A DNA stretch of 54,544 bases from an uncultured Prevotella sp. (GCA_900552675.1 USAI01000003.1:1-54544), one strand, 5' to 3'. Counted from the first letter of the stretch, positions 26,637 to 35,952 are shown. Made by a program: numbers and translations. The notes: a model not told the origin generated them from the letters alone.

Positions 26637-29624
26637 TTAGAAATTAAACTGCATACCGAAGGTCCATGTACGAACTGTAGGATAATAGTCGCTCCAGAAT
26701 TTCTCTGTACCCTGATCCCAGCCAGTGATGTTCACTTCAGGATTCATACCGCTGTAGCCAGTGATGGTGCATACGTTACCACAGGTAGCCCAGAGACGTA
26801 TCTTGTTAATCATGTTATTGGTAAGCTTCTTCATATTGAACGTATAACCCAGTGTGATAGCGTCAATCTTCAAGAAGGTACCATCCTCAAGATAGTAGTC
26901 GCAAATCTGCTTCTCACCCTTGATGTGGTTAAACTTGGTATAAGCAGCCTTCAGCACGTTGTTGTTGCCACGACCCTGAATACCAAAGTACATGTTAGCA
27001 GTATTCATCACGTCGAAGTCAATCCATGAGCGCATGTTGATGCCCAAATCCCAGTTCTTGTAGGTAAAGGTGTTGTTCCATGCAGCGATGAGCTTCGGGG
27101 TATAGTTGCCCATGTAACGTTTGTCGAGCTCGGTCTTCTGGGTTGCAGGAATGACGTTGTTGTCCTTGTCGTAGAGTAAGAAGTTGCCATCGTCGTCGAA
27201 GCCAGCAAACTTCCAGATGAAGAATGAACCAATGGTAGAGCCTTCCTCGATACGAGCAGCATCACCAGGAGTACCAGGAGCGGGGAAGCCGTTGCCATTA
27301 AAGTAAGTGTTGTTACCCCACAGGGTCTTAATCTTACCACTATTGTGGCTCAGGTTCAGGTTCGAGTTCCAGGTAAAGTCCTTGGTCTTAACGGGTGTGC
27401 CACCCACTTCAAACTCCCAACCCTTAATCTGCATCTTACCAATGTTCTGCCACTGTGTGCCCTGTGTATAAGGAGGCTGCGGCACGTTCACACTATAAAG
27501 CAGGTTGTCGATGTTACGGATAAAGTAGTCGAACTTACCATAGAGGCGTCCACCAAACAGAGAGTAGTCGATACCGAAGTTCCATTCCTTCTTCTCTTCC
27601 CATCCCAGGTCGGGGTTCACGTTCTGTGTCTTACCATACGACTTCTTCCAGTTGCCGTTAGGCAGATACCAGAAGGCGTCAGAGCCTAACATGTTAGCCA
27701 TGTATGAAGACGAGAAGTTGTTGTTACCAGTAACACCATAACCTACACGCAGCTTCAAGTCTTCTACCCATGAGATGTTCTTCATAAACTTCTCGTTAGA
27801 GATACGCCAGCCTGCAGATGCTGACCAGAAGTTGGCCCAACGGTTCTTAGAGGCAAACTTAGAAGAGCCCTCGTGACGGATAGAGGCCGACAACAGATAG
27901 GTGTCGTCGAAAGCATAGTTGGCACGAGCGAACAGAGAGAACAGTTTCTCAGAAGGATCCTTGCCTGAAGCCATCGAAGCCTTACCATCAGCAAGACCAG
28001 TGCCCTGACCAATATCCCAGAACTTAACGCCATCAACTGAGAAGTTGTAGTTGCTCATGTTGAAGTTATCACTGTTATATTCGAAATAAGAGTAACCTGC
28101 TGTAGCGCTGATAGAGTGCTTTTTAAACTCGTTAGCATAAGAGAAGTAACCCTCAGAGGTGATACGCTCCGACTTAGAGAAGCCGAGGTAAGCCGAACCC
28201 GTGTGGTTGTCTTCAATCGACGTGCGGCTGTAGCTGGGGTTATAAGTGTGGTTCTCCCACTGGTGGTTCTCATAACCAAACGACTGCTGGAAGTTCAAAC
28301 CAGGAATGGGCTTGATGTTCAGTTTCAGCACCATTTTGGGCTTGAACCACTTGTCAACGCCCTCGTAGGTATAGAGCTTAGCATCGGCCACAACGTTGTA
28401 GTCGAGGGTCTCGTTCTGCCAGATGTTGTAACCCGTCTCTGAGTTAGAGTCGTAGGGCGAACGGGTGGGGTTGTTGAACAGCGCCTGCTGGAAGTTGGGC
28501 CAGTGGTTGTTACGCGAGGTCTGACGATAGTCAACCATCGGCTTAAACTCTAACCATCCGTCAAACAGCTTGAAGTTGGCGTTCACACGTCCACCATAGT
28601 CTTTACGGCTATCAACAATAGCAATACCGTCTTGCTTCTCATAGTAGAGCGAGGTATAAACCTGTGCCTTGTCGGTGCCATACTGCAACGAAAGGTGATG
28701 CTTCGTAGAGAAGTTTTTGTGGTTAATCATCTCATCCCACCAGTCAACGTCGTCGCCATAGTCGGTACCGATGTTGTGCTCAGCATACTCGCGACCCGAC
28801 AGCATCTCGGGAGCGTTATACGACTGCTTGTGAGAGAACTCGTTAGAGTAGGTGAGGTCGAGCTTACCCTGAGTGTTGGTTCCGCTCTTGGTGGTAATCA
28901 AGATCACACCCGAAGCAGCACGTGTACCGTAGATAGCACCTGCCGAAGCATCCTTCAGCACGTCGATAGAAGCAATGTCATCCTGCGACAGTGAACGAAT
29001 GTCGCCACCAGGGAAACCGTCGATCACAATCAGCGGCGAGCGGCCAGCATTCACTGAGGTCATACCACGCAACTGGAAAGTGGTTCCAGCATTGGCCGAA
29101 GCAGTGTTGCTCATTACCAAGCCACTAATCTTGCCTTGCAACGCACCTGAAATGTCGGCACCACCTACACCCACCATCAGGTCTTTGCCCTTGATAGAGG
29201 TGATGGCGCTGGTAACCTCTTTCTTGTCGAGCGTACCGTAACCGATCACAACTACCTCATTGAGGTCGGAGATATCCTCCTTCAGTGTTACGTTCAGGTT
29301 GCCATTGGCAGGCACACGCAAGGTTTTGTAACCAACACTCTTGATTTCCAGTGTAGCGTTTTTGTGAGGAACCTTGATAGAAAATTTTCCATCCATGTCA
29401 GTAACGGCAGCGAAAGATACGTCGGCGCCAACGATGCGTATTACAGCACCGATTAGAGGCTCGCCCTTATCGTCCACTACAGTTCCTTTTACTCGGTTGT
29501 CTTGTGCCAGGCTAACCACTCCTTCCACACTTCCAGGAGCTGCAAAGGCTGCGCCTGAGCTACCGATCAACAGCGACGAAAATAGCATCGTCGTCGTTGC
29601 GTAGGTTTTTAGTTTGTCATTCAT
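26637..29624 (-). CDS. SusC/RagA TonB-dependent transporter
   Basis: Outer-membrane beta-barrel importer, 995 residues. After a signal peptide (to about residue 29) come a carboxypeptidase-regulatory-like domain (VKGTVVDDKGEPLIGAV), the TonB-box/plug start (DLNEVVVIGYGTLDKKEV), the SusC plug signature (ISGLVMSNTASANAGTTF; IDVLKDASAGAIYGTRAASG) and a 22-strand-type barrel ending in VRTWTFGMQFNF with the terminal Phe. Ordinary SusC length; no N-terminal anti-sigma-interacting STN domain, so signalling through an ECF sigma factor is unlikely. Pairs with the SusD gene 19 bases downstream. Confidence 0.96.
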   Translation of the reverse strand: MNDKLKTYATTTMLFSSLLIGSSGAAFAAPGSVEGVVSLAQDNRVKGTVVDDKGEPLIGAVIRIVGADVSFAAVTDMDGKFSIKVPHKNATLEIKSVGYKTLRVPANGNLNVTLKEDISDLNEVVVIGYGTLDKKEVTSAITSIKGKDLMVGVGGADISGALQGKISGLVMSNTASANAGTTFQLRGMTSVNAGRSPLIVIDGFPGGDIRSLSQDDIASIDVLKDASAGAIYGTRAASGVILITTKSGTNTQGKLDLTYSNEFSHKQSYNAPEMLSGREYAEHNIGTDYGDDVDWWDEMINHKNFSTKHHLSLQYGTDKAQVYTSLYYEKQDGIAIVDSRKDYGGRVNANFKLFDGWLEFKPMVDYRQTSRNNHWPNFQQALFNNPTRSPYDSNSETGYNIWQNETLDYNVVADAKLYTYEGVDKWFKPKMVLKLNIKPIPGLNFQQSFGYENHQWENHTYNPSYSRTSIEDNHTGSAYLGFSKSERITSEGYFSYANEFKKHSISATAGYSYFEYNSDNFNMSNYNFSVDGVKFWDIGQGTGLADGKASMASGKDPSEKLFSLFARANYAFDDTYLLSASIRHEGSSKFASKNRWANFWSASAGWRISNEKFMKNISWVEDLKLRVGYGVTGNNNFSSSYMANMLGSDAFWYLPNGNWKKSYGKTQNVNPDLGWEEKKEWNFGIDYSLFGGRLYGKFDYFIRNIDNLLYSVNVPQPPYTQGTQWQNIGKMQIKGWEFEVGGTPVKTKDFTWNSNLNLSHNSGKIKTLWGNNTYFNGNGFPAPGTPGDAARIEEGSTIGSFFIWKFAGFDDDGNFLLYDKDNNVIPATQKTELDKRYMGNYTPKLIAAWNNTFTYKNWDLGINMRSWIDFDVMNTANMYFGIQGRGNNNVLKAAYTKFNHIKGEKQICDYYLEDGTFLKIDAITLGYTFNMKKLTNNMINKIRLWATCGNVCTITGYSGMNPEVNITGWDQGTEKFWSDYYPTVRTWTFGMQFNF

Positions 29625-29981
29625 AAAACGGGTATAAAGATTTGAGTTTTGGTGTATTATAATAAAATTGAACTTTTATTATATGTTTAGGGTTTCACTA
29701 TATTTGGGGCGTTTTTTTTAATTAAATTATTTTACTTTCTTTATTCTCTCTCGGGATTTAGGGTTGCATTTTAAGTCTTTACATTTGGGTCAATTTGTAG
29801 GTTATAAATCATTCGTACCACATTAACAGCACATCATTTTCGTGCTAAGAACATCTTGGTAGCAATAAAAAAGGTACGAAAGAGAAAGAGTCTCTGCAGG
29901 TACATAAGCACCTGCAGAGTGCTATAGTTATAAAAAATCAAAAGTAATGCAGGGTAGTGTGAGCCGGCTGCCACTTTTCAG
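29625..29981. other. susC leader and intergenic region
   Basis: 357 bases without a gene. From the isomerase side: a hairpin at 29892-29919, then A/T-rich sequence that must hold the susC promoter. I found no clean TAnnTTTG box, so susC may depend on an activator or be reached by read-through. Confidence 0.5.
29892..29919 (-). terminator. hairpin after the isomerase-like gene
   Basis: Perfect 10-bp stem CTCTGCAGGT / ACCTGCAGAG with an 8-base loop, 63 bases past the end of the isomerase-like gene. On the minus strand it is followed by ACTCTTTCTCTTTC, a pyrimidine-rich but imperfect T-run; a partial terminator is likely. Confidence 0.55.
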
Positions 29982-30920
29982 TTATTTTGCCACATAGCTG
30001 GCCTTTACAAAAGGCTGTTGTAAAAGATAACGGGCGCTCACGGCCACGCTCTCTTCAACGGGCATTGTACATTGCTCAATCTCAGCTACGATATATTGCA
30101 GACCCGCTGTCTTTGCATTGCGGAAGATGGCATCCCAGCCCACCATGCCGCTCTGACCAATCTCGCGGTGGTCTTTGCAATGAAACATATGGAAGCGGCC
30201 TGGGTAGCGTTTAAAATACTCGACAGGGCTGCATCCGCCGCGCACCGTCCAGTACATATCCATCTGGAAGAACACGTTCTCTGGATTGGTATGTGTGAGC
30301 ATATAGTCGTACATCATCTGGCCTTCAACCTTAGCAAACTCGTAGTCGTGGTTGTGATAGCCAAAGCTGATGCCCTCTTTGCGGCACATCTCGCCTACAG
30401 CGTTCAGATAGCGGCAGTAAACGTCGAGGTCGTGCAACGACTTCTGCTTGCCTATCCAGGGGTCAACGATGAAAGGTATGCCAGCGGCCTTGTGGTCGGC
30501 AATGGTTTTCTTCCACCATTTCAATGCTTCAGAGTAGTCGCCCGAAGCCAACTCAGCGTCGCTGAGGTTGTGCGATACGTGCGACGACAGCATCTTCATG
30601 CCAGCGCCCTCAATGTCGGCCTTAAAGTCCTTAGGCTTGCGGTTATAGAAGGTGCCCTTGCCATTATCATAGTTGGCAGCCTCTACGCTGGTATATCCCA
30701 TGTTGTGCAGACGCTTAAGCAGGGCGGTCCAGTTGGCAGAAGCTTTGCCATCGGCATTAACACCATTCAACAGGTCGCGCACCGAGTAAAGCTGCAAGCA
30801 CAGCTCCTTCTTCATCTTCACAGGCTGTTTTCTGATGTTGCGCTGGGGCGACACAGCCTGTGCCACTGCTGGCAGCAGCAGAGCCACTGCCAGTAGGGTA
30901 TAGATAAGTGATTTTTTCAT
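29982..30920 (-). CDS. secreted sugar isomerase/epimerase, TIM barrel
   Basis: Xylose-isomerase-like TIM-barrel protein (AP endonuclease 2 superfamily), 312 residues with signal peptide MKKSLIYTLLAVALLLPAVA, so periplasmic. Candidate metal ligands are in GYHNHDYEF, FQMDMYWT, HCKDHREIG and the closing IVAEIEQ. Members of this family next to DUF1080 and Gfo/Idh/MocA genes often act as sugar 2-epimerases, isomerases or as enzymes on keto-sugars. Starts 12 bases after the DUF1080 lipoprotein gene, so clearly same operon. The exact reaction cannot be read from sequence. Confidence 0.88.
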   Translation of the reverse strand: MKKSLIYTLLAVALLLPAVAQAVSPQRNIRKQPVKMKKELCLQLYSVRDLLNGVNADGKASANWTALLKRLHNMGYTSVEAANYDNGKGTFYNRKPKDFKADIEGAGMKMLSSHVSHNLSDAELASGDYSEALKWWKKTIADHKAAGIPFIVDPWIGKQKSLHDLDVYCRYLNAVGEMCRKEGISFGYHNHDYEFAKVEGQMMYDYMLTHTNPENVFFQMDMYWTVRGGCSPVEYFKRYPGRFHMFHCKDHREIGQSGMVGWDAIFRNAKTAGLQYIVAEIEQCTMPVEESVAVSARYLLQQPFVKASYVAK

Positions 30921-30932
30921 ATCGGATGCTGA

Positions 30933-31823
30933 TTAATCCATAATCTTGATGCGGATGTTGCGATACTGCACGCTGTCGCCATGGTCTTGCAGACCGATGT
31001 AACCCTCGTGCTTGTCGCCACCCATGTTGTTCAGCAGCTGGAAGGCATAGGGGAAGTCACCGCCCTCTTTAAACTTGCTGGCCTGCAGCATCTCGGTCCA
31101 TTTCGGAGTCCAGAGGTGATACTCTACAACGTTCTTGCCGTTCTGTGCGTGAATAACGGTGCCCTTGAAGCACATAATCTTGGCGGTGTTCCACTCGCCA
31201 TAGGGCTTAGCGTTCTGAGGCTTAGCAGGAATCATATCATAGAGTGATGCCGACTGGCGGTTGCCATCTTGGCCCAACTGTGCGTCGGGATGATTAGCGT
31301 TGTCGAGCACCTGATACTCAGAAGCTGACTGCCAGATGGGCAGATACTCATACTTGCCATCAACCTTACCCATCACCTCTTGTGCGAGGTAGAAGATACC
31401 AGAGTTGGCACCCTTGGTTACACGATATTCCAGTTCGAGGGTGAAGTTTTGGAACTTATGAGCGAAGATGAGGTCGCCACCATCGGCAGCGTGAGCCTCG
31501 CCTGTGCCTGAGCCTGTCAGGGTGATAGCGCCATCCTTCACGGTCCAGCTCTTCGGAGCCTTATCCATGCCGTAGCCACGCCATCCGTTCAGCGTCTTGC
31601 CGTCGAACAGAACAATGTAGCCATCCTTATCCTTGGGGAACTGTGCCAGGTCTACATTCTCTTTGTCGGCCACCTTCATATCAAGGTCGGCAGCAGCCTG
31701 TGCAGTATCTTTTTGGCATTGGCAGCCAGGACACTTGCAGTTGCACTTACATTCTTTATTAGCGTTGTTGCAGCCTGTCAACATCAGAGCAGAAGCAGCA
31801 ACTAAGAATAAAAGCTTTTTCAT
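30933..31823 (-). CDS. DUF1080 (3-keto-glycoside hydrolase family) lipoprotein
   Basis: 296-residue lipoprotein, lipobox LTGC (Cys19). The body is a concanavalin-like DUF1080 domain (Pfam name 3-keto-disaccharide hydrolase): FDGKTLNGWRGYG, GDLIFAHKFQNFTLELEYRV, KGANSGIFYLAQE, EYQVLDNANHPDA, SLYDMIPAKPQNAKPYGEWN and GYIGLQDHGDSVQYRNIRIK. In the family it cleaves glycosides already oxidised at C3. Odd feature: right after the lipid-anchor region is a cysteine cluster, CKCNCKCPGCQC, absent from the paralogue at 32007-32813; it may bind metal or form disulfides. Start 31823 chosen for the signal peptide; the ATG at 31856 adds 11 non-signal residues. Confidence 0.93.
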   Translation of the reverse strand: MKKLLFLVAASALMLTGCNNANKECKCNCKCPGCQCQKDTAQAAADLDMKVADKENVDLAQFPKDKDGYIVLFDGKTLNGWRGYGMDKAPKSWTVKDGAITLTGSGTGEAHAADGGDLIFAHKFQNFTLELEYRVTKGANSGIFYLAQEVMGKVDGKYEYLPIWQSASEYQVLDNANHPDAQLGQDGNRQSASLYDMIPAKPQNAKPYGEWNTAKIMCFKGTVIHAQNGKNVVEYHLWTPKWTEMLQASKFKEGGDFPYAFQLLNNMGGDKHEGYIGLQDHGDSVQYRNIRIKIMD

Positions 31824-31855
31824 AATTCTGAATTCTTTAAAGTTTGGATATGTCA

Positions 31856-31982
31856 AACCCCAAGACCCTACAACACTGTAGAACCAAAGAACAACAAGAA
31901 CAACGTTTCAATGTTCTTAAAAAGGAAACAACGTAGTTGATGTTGTTCTTTGGTCATTGACAATGTTTTGGGTTACGGGGTT
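31856..31982. repeat. 127-base imperfect palindrome
   Basis: Outer ends AACCCC/GGGGTT; central arms ACCAAAGAACAACA (31883-31896) and TGTTGTTCTTTGGT (31941-31954) pair perfectly over 14 bp; inner short stems include CAACGTAGTTG (31930-31940). Fills the gap between the two DUF1080 paralogues and would form a large hairpin in the operon mRNA. Confidence 0.7.
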
Positions 31983-32006
31983 CTCTTTTAAACAATCCTC
32001 TCTACT

Positions 32007-32813
32007 TTATTTCAACTCTTTTACCTTGATGTTCTTGAACCAAACGGTGTCGCCATGATCTTGCATGCCGATGAAGCCCTCGTGGTTCTCGCCACCACAG
32101 TTGTTCAGCAGCTGGAAGGCTACAGGCCATTTTGCCTCGCTAAACTTACTGTTCTGCAGCATCTGGGTCCACTCGGGAGTCCAAAGCTTGTAGGTCACCA
32201 CCTTAGCGCCGTTCATAAAGTGGGTAACGGTGCCGTTGTTTACAACGATAGCCACCTGGTTCCACTCGCCATAAGGCTTAGCGTTCTGGGGCTTAGCAGG
32301 AATCATGTCGTACAGAGAAGAAGCCTTGCGGTTGCCATCAACGCCCAACTTAGCGTCGGGGTGGTTTTCGTTGTCCAGCACCTGACATTCGGGTGCCGAG
32401 ATAAAGATGGGTTCCATACCGCCCTTGTCGTTCTTCACCTCTTGTGCCAGGTAGAAGATACCCGAGTTGGCACCTTTCGATACCTTCCACTCCATTTCAA
32501 GGATAAAGTTTTTAAACTTGTGTGCGAAGATGATGTCGCCACCTTCGCCCTGTCCAGCGTTAAACTTCAGGCAGCCGTCTTCTACAGTCCAGCGGGCGGG
32601 CACATGGTCTTTGCCGTAGCCACGCCATCCGTCAAGGTTTTTGCCATCAAACAGGGTGATGTATCCTTTCTTATCTTTTGTTACATTAACGGTCTTTGAT
32701 TCAGCGCCTTGTGCCACGGTAGAAACCTTCAATGCCACCTTCTTCTGAGCGCTAACAGTCATGATGCCTGCTGTGCAAGCCAGCAAAGCCATTGTAAAAA
32801 ATATCTTTTTCAT
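32007..32813 (-). CDS. DUF1080 (3-keto-glycoside hydrolase family) protein
   Basis: 268-residue paralogue of the lipoprotein just downstream, about half identical by eye across the domain. Cleavable signal peptide (MKKIFFTMALLACTAGIMTV then SAQ) instead of a lipobox, so soluble periplasmic. Same blocks: FDGKNLDGWRGYG, GDIIFAHKFKNFILEMEW, KGANSGIFYLAQE, ECQVLDNENHPDAKLG, SLYDMIPAKPQNAKPYGEWN, GFIGMQDHGDTVWFKNIKV. Having one anchored and one free copy suggests either different linkages or different places of action (inference). Lies between the Tat-type oxidoreductase gene upstream and the second DUF1080 gene downstream. Confidence 0.93.
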   Translation of the reverse strand: MKKIFFTMALLACTAGIMTVSAQKKVALKVSTVAQGAESKTVNVTKDKKGYITLFDGKNLDGWRGYGKDHVPARWTVEDGCLKFNAGQGEGGDIIFAHKFKNFILEMEWKVSKGANSGIFYLAQEVKNDKGGMEPIFISAPECQVLDNENHPDAKLGVDGNRKASSLYDMIPAKPQNAKPYGEWNQVAIVVNNGTVTHFMNGAKVVTYKLWTPEWTQMLQNSKFSEAKWPVAFQLLNNCGGENHEGFIGMQDHGDTVWFKNIKVKELK

Positions 32814-32856
32814 ATTGTTTAAGCTTTAATGTTTTGTTTTTAATAGGTTGAAAGCA

Positions 32857-33032
32857 GTTTTAGAAAACCTATCTCTTTATAGATAAGCTATACAAGCTAA
32901 ATAAGATAGAGCTTCTATATAATAAGCTAAGCCTTCTAAGGCTTCTATATAAGCTATCACCTTAGCCCTTCTATCAAAGTTAGAACCAATAGAGCCTCAC
33001 GGCTCTATGGCCCCCAATAGATTTTCTAAAAC
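32857..33032. repeat. 176-base region bounded by inverted repeats
   Basis: Arms 32857-32874 and 33015-33032 (GTTTTAGAAAACCTATCT and its inverted counterpart) match at 15 of 18 positions. Between them is a degenerate AAGCT/TTCTATATAAGC array and a perfect 8-bp hairpin ATAGAGCC/GGCTCTAT (32989-33008). No gene. Confidence 0.6.
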
Positions 33033-33066
33033 CACAAATATAATAATAAATAGAACCAAATTTTCT

Positions 33067-34548
33067 TTATTTCGGCATATCAGGCAGCTTCCATCCCTCG
33101 CGGTAGGTGTGCTTGATAAGCTCCTGCGACAGCTGAATAGCGTTAACAGGCTCGGTCCAAGTCTTGTTGAATGAGGGGTGACCATTGTGAATGGTGAAGC
33201 CGTCTTTTATGCAAGTCTTGATGGTTTCGTGCTCGCCAATATTGGTGAAGCGCATGTTTTCGCCATCCCACTCGAGCACCTTGTTCAGCGCCTGCAGACG
33301 TACTGCCAATACACCCATTACAACCATTTCGTTGAAGGGGCCAGCCTCTGAGAAGTCAGAGTTACACTTCGTGCGGTTCTTCGGATTCTCTTTACAAGCG
33401 CGTACCCAGTCCATCTCGTGGCTGCATTTCACGCGGCGAGCCACCTGAGGAGCGTTAGGCTTGCGACCAGACAGCAACCAGGGATCGTTGCCGTAGCAAC
33501 CGCAGATAAGGGTATCTTTTGTACCGTGGAAGATGGTAAGACCACCACCGCTCTGCATGAGCTGCTTGCCTTGGGGGAAGCCAGCAGGACGGTCGGGCAT
33601 CAAGCCACCATCATACCAGTGAATTTCAACCTCAGGCATAGCCACCTTAGGCATATTTTCGCGAGCAGGGAAGGTCATCTTCACGTGCTGAGCCTGCGGA
33701 GCGCAAGCGTTCAGCAGCAGGGTAGAAGAACCCTCAACCTTTGTAGGATAGAGCAGGTTCAGTGCCTTAAACGGCTGGTGCATGATGTGGCAAGCCATAT
33801 CACCCAGAGCGCCTGTACCATAATCCCACCATCCGCGCCAGTTCCAGGGCTGGTAAACGTTGCTGTAGGGGTTCAGCTTAGCGGGGCCAGTGAAGAGGTC
33901 CCAGTTCAGGTTTGCGGGGATGGGGTCTACCTTTTCGGGGCTGTTCAAGCCTTGTGGCCAAATGGGGCGGTCGGTAGCGCAGTCAACGCGTGTTACCTCA
34001 CCAATCTCACCGTTCCAAATCCAGTCGCATACGGTCTGTGTGCCGTCGCCAGAAGCGCCCTGGTTACCCATCTGAGTAACAACGCCAGTGCTGGCAGCAA
34101 GTTTGGTAAGTAAACGTGATTCGTAAACAGAGTGTGTGAGAGGTTTCTGACAGTAAACGTGTTTGCCGTGCAGCATGGCCTCGGCTGTTATAATTGCGTG
34201 TGTGTGGTCGGCTGTTGCGATAATAACGCCATCGATGCTCTTCATCAGTTTGGCGTCGTCAAACATTTTACGATAATCCCAGAAGCGGGCAGCTTTTGGG
34301 AACTCGTCAAACACTCCTTTCGCATAATCCCAGTTAACGTCACACAGCGCCACAAGATTTTCTGTAGCCTTTACGTTATTGATATTGGCATGTCCAATGC
34401 CTCCAATACCGATAGCTGCAATGTTCATCTTGTCGGATGGAGAGATGTGTCCAAAACTCTTGCCCAAGATAGAGCTGGGGGCAATGGTGAAGCCTGCTAC
34501 GGCAGCGGCTCCCGACTTTAAAAAAGTACGTCTCGAAATGTTTGCCAT
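33067..34548 (-). CDS. Gfo/Idh/MocA oxidoreductase with Tat signal
   Basis: 493-residue NAD(P)-dependent sugar oxidoreductase exported folded. N-terminus NISRRTFLKSGAAAVAGF is a twin-arginine signal. Rossmann motif NIAAIGIGGIGHANINN; the usual EKP catalytic motif appears as CQKPLTHS, a form frequent in the Tat subgroup; the C-terminal alpha/beta domain includes WRGWWDYGTGALGDMACHIM, with His/Asp residues of the catalytic region. Tightly bound cofactor carried through Tat is expected for such proteins. In context it could oxidise a glycoside at C3 in the periplasm, providing the substrate for the DUF1080 enzymes, or reduce the released keto-sugar. Confidence 0.92.
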   Translation of the reverse strand: MANISRRTFLKSGAAAVAGFTIAPSSILGKSFGHISPSDKMNIAAIGIGGIGHANINNVKATENLVALCDVNWDYAKGVFDEFPKAARFWDYRKMFDDAKLMKSIDGVIIATADHTHAIITAEAMLHGKHVYCQKPLTHSVYESRLLTKLAASTGVVTQMGNQGASGDGTQTVCDWIWNGEIGEVTRVDCATDRPIWPQGLNSPEKVDPIPANLNWDLFTGPAKLNPYSNVYQPWNWRGWWDYGTGALGDMACHIMHQPFKALNLLYPTKVEGSSTLLLNACAPQAQHVKMTFPARENMPKVAMPEVEIHWYDGGLMPDRPAGFPQGKQLMQSGGGLTIFHGTKDTLICGCYGNDPWLLSGRKPNAPQVARRVKCSHEMDWVRACKENPKNRTKCNSDFSEAGPFNEMVVMGVLAVRLQALNKVLEWDGENMRFTNIGEHETIKTCIKDGFTIHNGHPSFNKTWTEPVNAIQLSQELIKHTYREGWKLPDMPK

Positions 34549-34608
34549 AATAATAGTGGTTTTGTTATTGTTAATAATAGGTGTTTGTTTTCTTTATTGT
34601 TGTTGTGA

Positions 34609-34745
34609 TAAGCCTTTCTAAGCCTTCCTAAGCTGTGGGGACTGGAGTAGACTGGAGTAGACCAAAGGGGGCTGTAGGGTAAAAATAAACGAGAGCAGCA
34701 AAGCTATAGGATTTTTTACTTTTCCCTTTTCACTTTTCCCTTAGA
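34609..34745 (+). repeat. composite repeat module, copy d
   Basis: Array of AAGCCTTTCT/AAGCCTTCCT (34609-34632), GGGGACTGGAGTAGACTGGAGTAGACC linker region with a 10-base direct repeat (written in parts: GGGGACTGGAGTAG, ACTGGAGTAGACC), core at 34690-34717, then TTTTCCC tracts reaching the stop codon of the minus-strand oxidoreductase gene. Confidence 0.8.
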
Positions 34746-34748
34746 TTC

Positions 34749-35828
34749 TTATCTCTGCGTCAGCAGCCCATAGCCGTTTTTCATATGCTTGCGGCGCTCA
34801 CGTATCTGTTCCAGTGTGCGCAGGTTGCCAATGGCGGGTAGGGCGTGTGTTTTTGCGTTCTCAAGGAAGTGGCTGGCATATTCAGATGCGATGGCCGAGT
34901 CGCGCATAGAGGGCAGTCGTGGGTCGAGGTGTCCGTTTTCAATGCTGTCAGCAAAGCGGTCAACCAGCACATCGATGTTTTTGCCGCCGAAGGGTCGCTC
35001 AATGCGTAAGGTGCGTGTCACGCCATGCAGTTCTACCACTGCCGTTTTAAAGTCGTGTGTCATGCGCACAATGCCTTTGGTGCCAATCAGCTCCACATAC
35101 GAATTGTGTGTTTGGTCTTTCGACAGCTGCCCGTATACAAAGCCCTGTGTGATGTCGAACACGATACCGTTTTCAAACGTGCCATGACATTGCAGCCACC
35201 ATGGCTCCTTGTAGCTCCACATACGCATGCCCTGAGCGTGCCATGTAGCATATTCGCTGCGGGCATACCAGCGTGCAATGTCAACATAGTGCATGCCGCA
35301 GTCGTGAAAGCAGGGGCCCTCATATTCGTGACCTTCGCCTGGCGCCAGTCCTGGTGTCATGTGGCACACACGAATGATGGCCAGTTCGCCCAGTTCGCTC
35401 TCGTCAATAAAACGTCGCATGGCCTCGTGATACCACGAGTTGCGCAGATACAGGTTCACGGTAGACAGCACATGAGCTTTCTCGGTGGTGTCAACCACCT
35501 GCCATTCGCGCTCTACGGTGTCGGCGATGGGTTTCTCTGATATAATATGTTTGCCTTGTTTTACAGCCTTTTCAATTTGTTCTTTGCGTAGATTTGCCAG
35601 TGTGCAGAGCGCCACCACCTGAACATTGGGGTCGTTAAAGACGATATCTTCGTCGGCTACAATGGTAGCCTGTGGCACTTGTTTAGCCGCATATTGGCGA
35701 GCCTCTTCGCACACATCGCATATATAGGTAACGTCATAGCGTCCGTTTTTCAGCAGCTGGGTAAGATATTTGTTTCCCATTCTACCGAAACCAATGATGC
35801 CAACCTTTATTTTTTTTGTGTTCACCAT
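34749..35828 (-). CDS. Gfo/Idh/MocA family oxidoreductase
   Basis: 359-residue cytoplasmic sugar dehydrogenase; no signal peptide. N-terminal Rossmann GxGxxG in KVGIIGFGRMGNKYL, catalytic EKP in HIISEKPIADT, and a substrate-domain segment GPCFHDCGMHYVDIARWY that matches the family's GG-x-x-x-D-x-G-x-H-x-x-D pattern (here HDCGMHYVD). Being cytoplasmic, it may reduce the imported 3-keto-sugar or oxidise a derived sugar, complementing the Tat-exported relative downstream. Separated from that gene by a 200-base gap holding a repeat module, so co-transcription is uncertain. Confidence 0.92.
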   Translation of the reverse strand: MVNTKKIKVGIIGFGRMGNKYLTQLLKNGRYDVTYICDVCEEARQYAAKQVPQATIVADEDIVFNDPNVQVVALCTLANLRKEQIEKAVKQGKHIISEKPIADTVEREWQVVDTTEKAHVLSTVNLYLRNSWYHEAMRRFIDESELGELAIIRVCHMTPGLAPGEGHEYEGPCFHDCGMHYVDIARWYARSEYATWHAQGMRMWSYKEPWWLQCHGTFENGIVFDITQGFVYGQLSKDQTHNSYVELIGTKGIVRMTHDFKTAVVELHGVTRTLRIERPFGGKNIDVLVDRFADSIENGHLDPRLPSMRDSAIASEYASHFLENAKTHALPAIGNLRTLEQIRERRKHMKNGYGLLTQR

Positions 35829-35952
35829 ACGTAGTTGTTTTTAGTTATCGACACTTTTCTTGAGGCGTTTCACCATCGAGATACATGCCATCTAAATGTT
35901 TTAATAAAAAGTAGCTCCTTATCGGGAACTGTCAATGCGGTTTTCGATGTTG

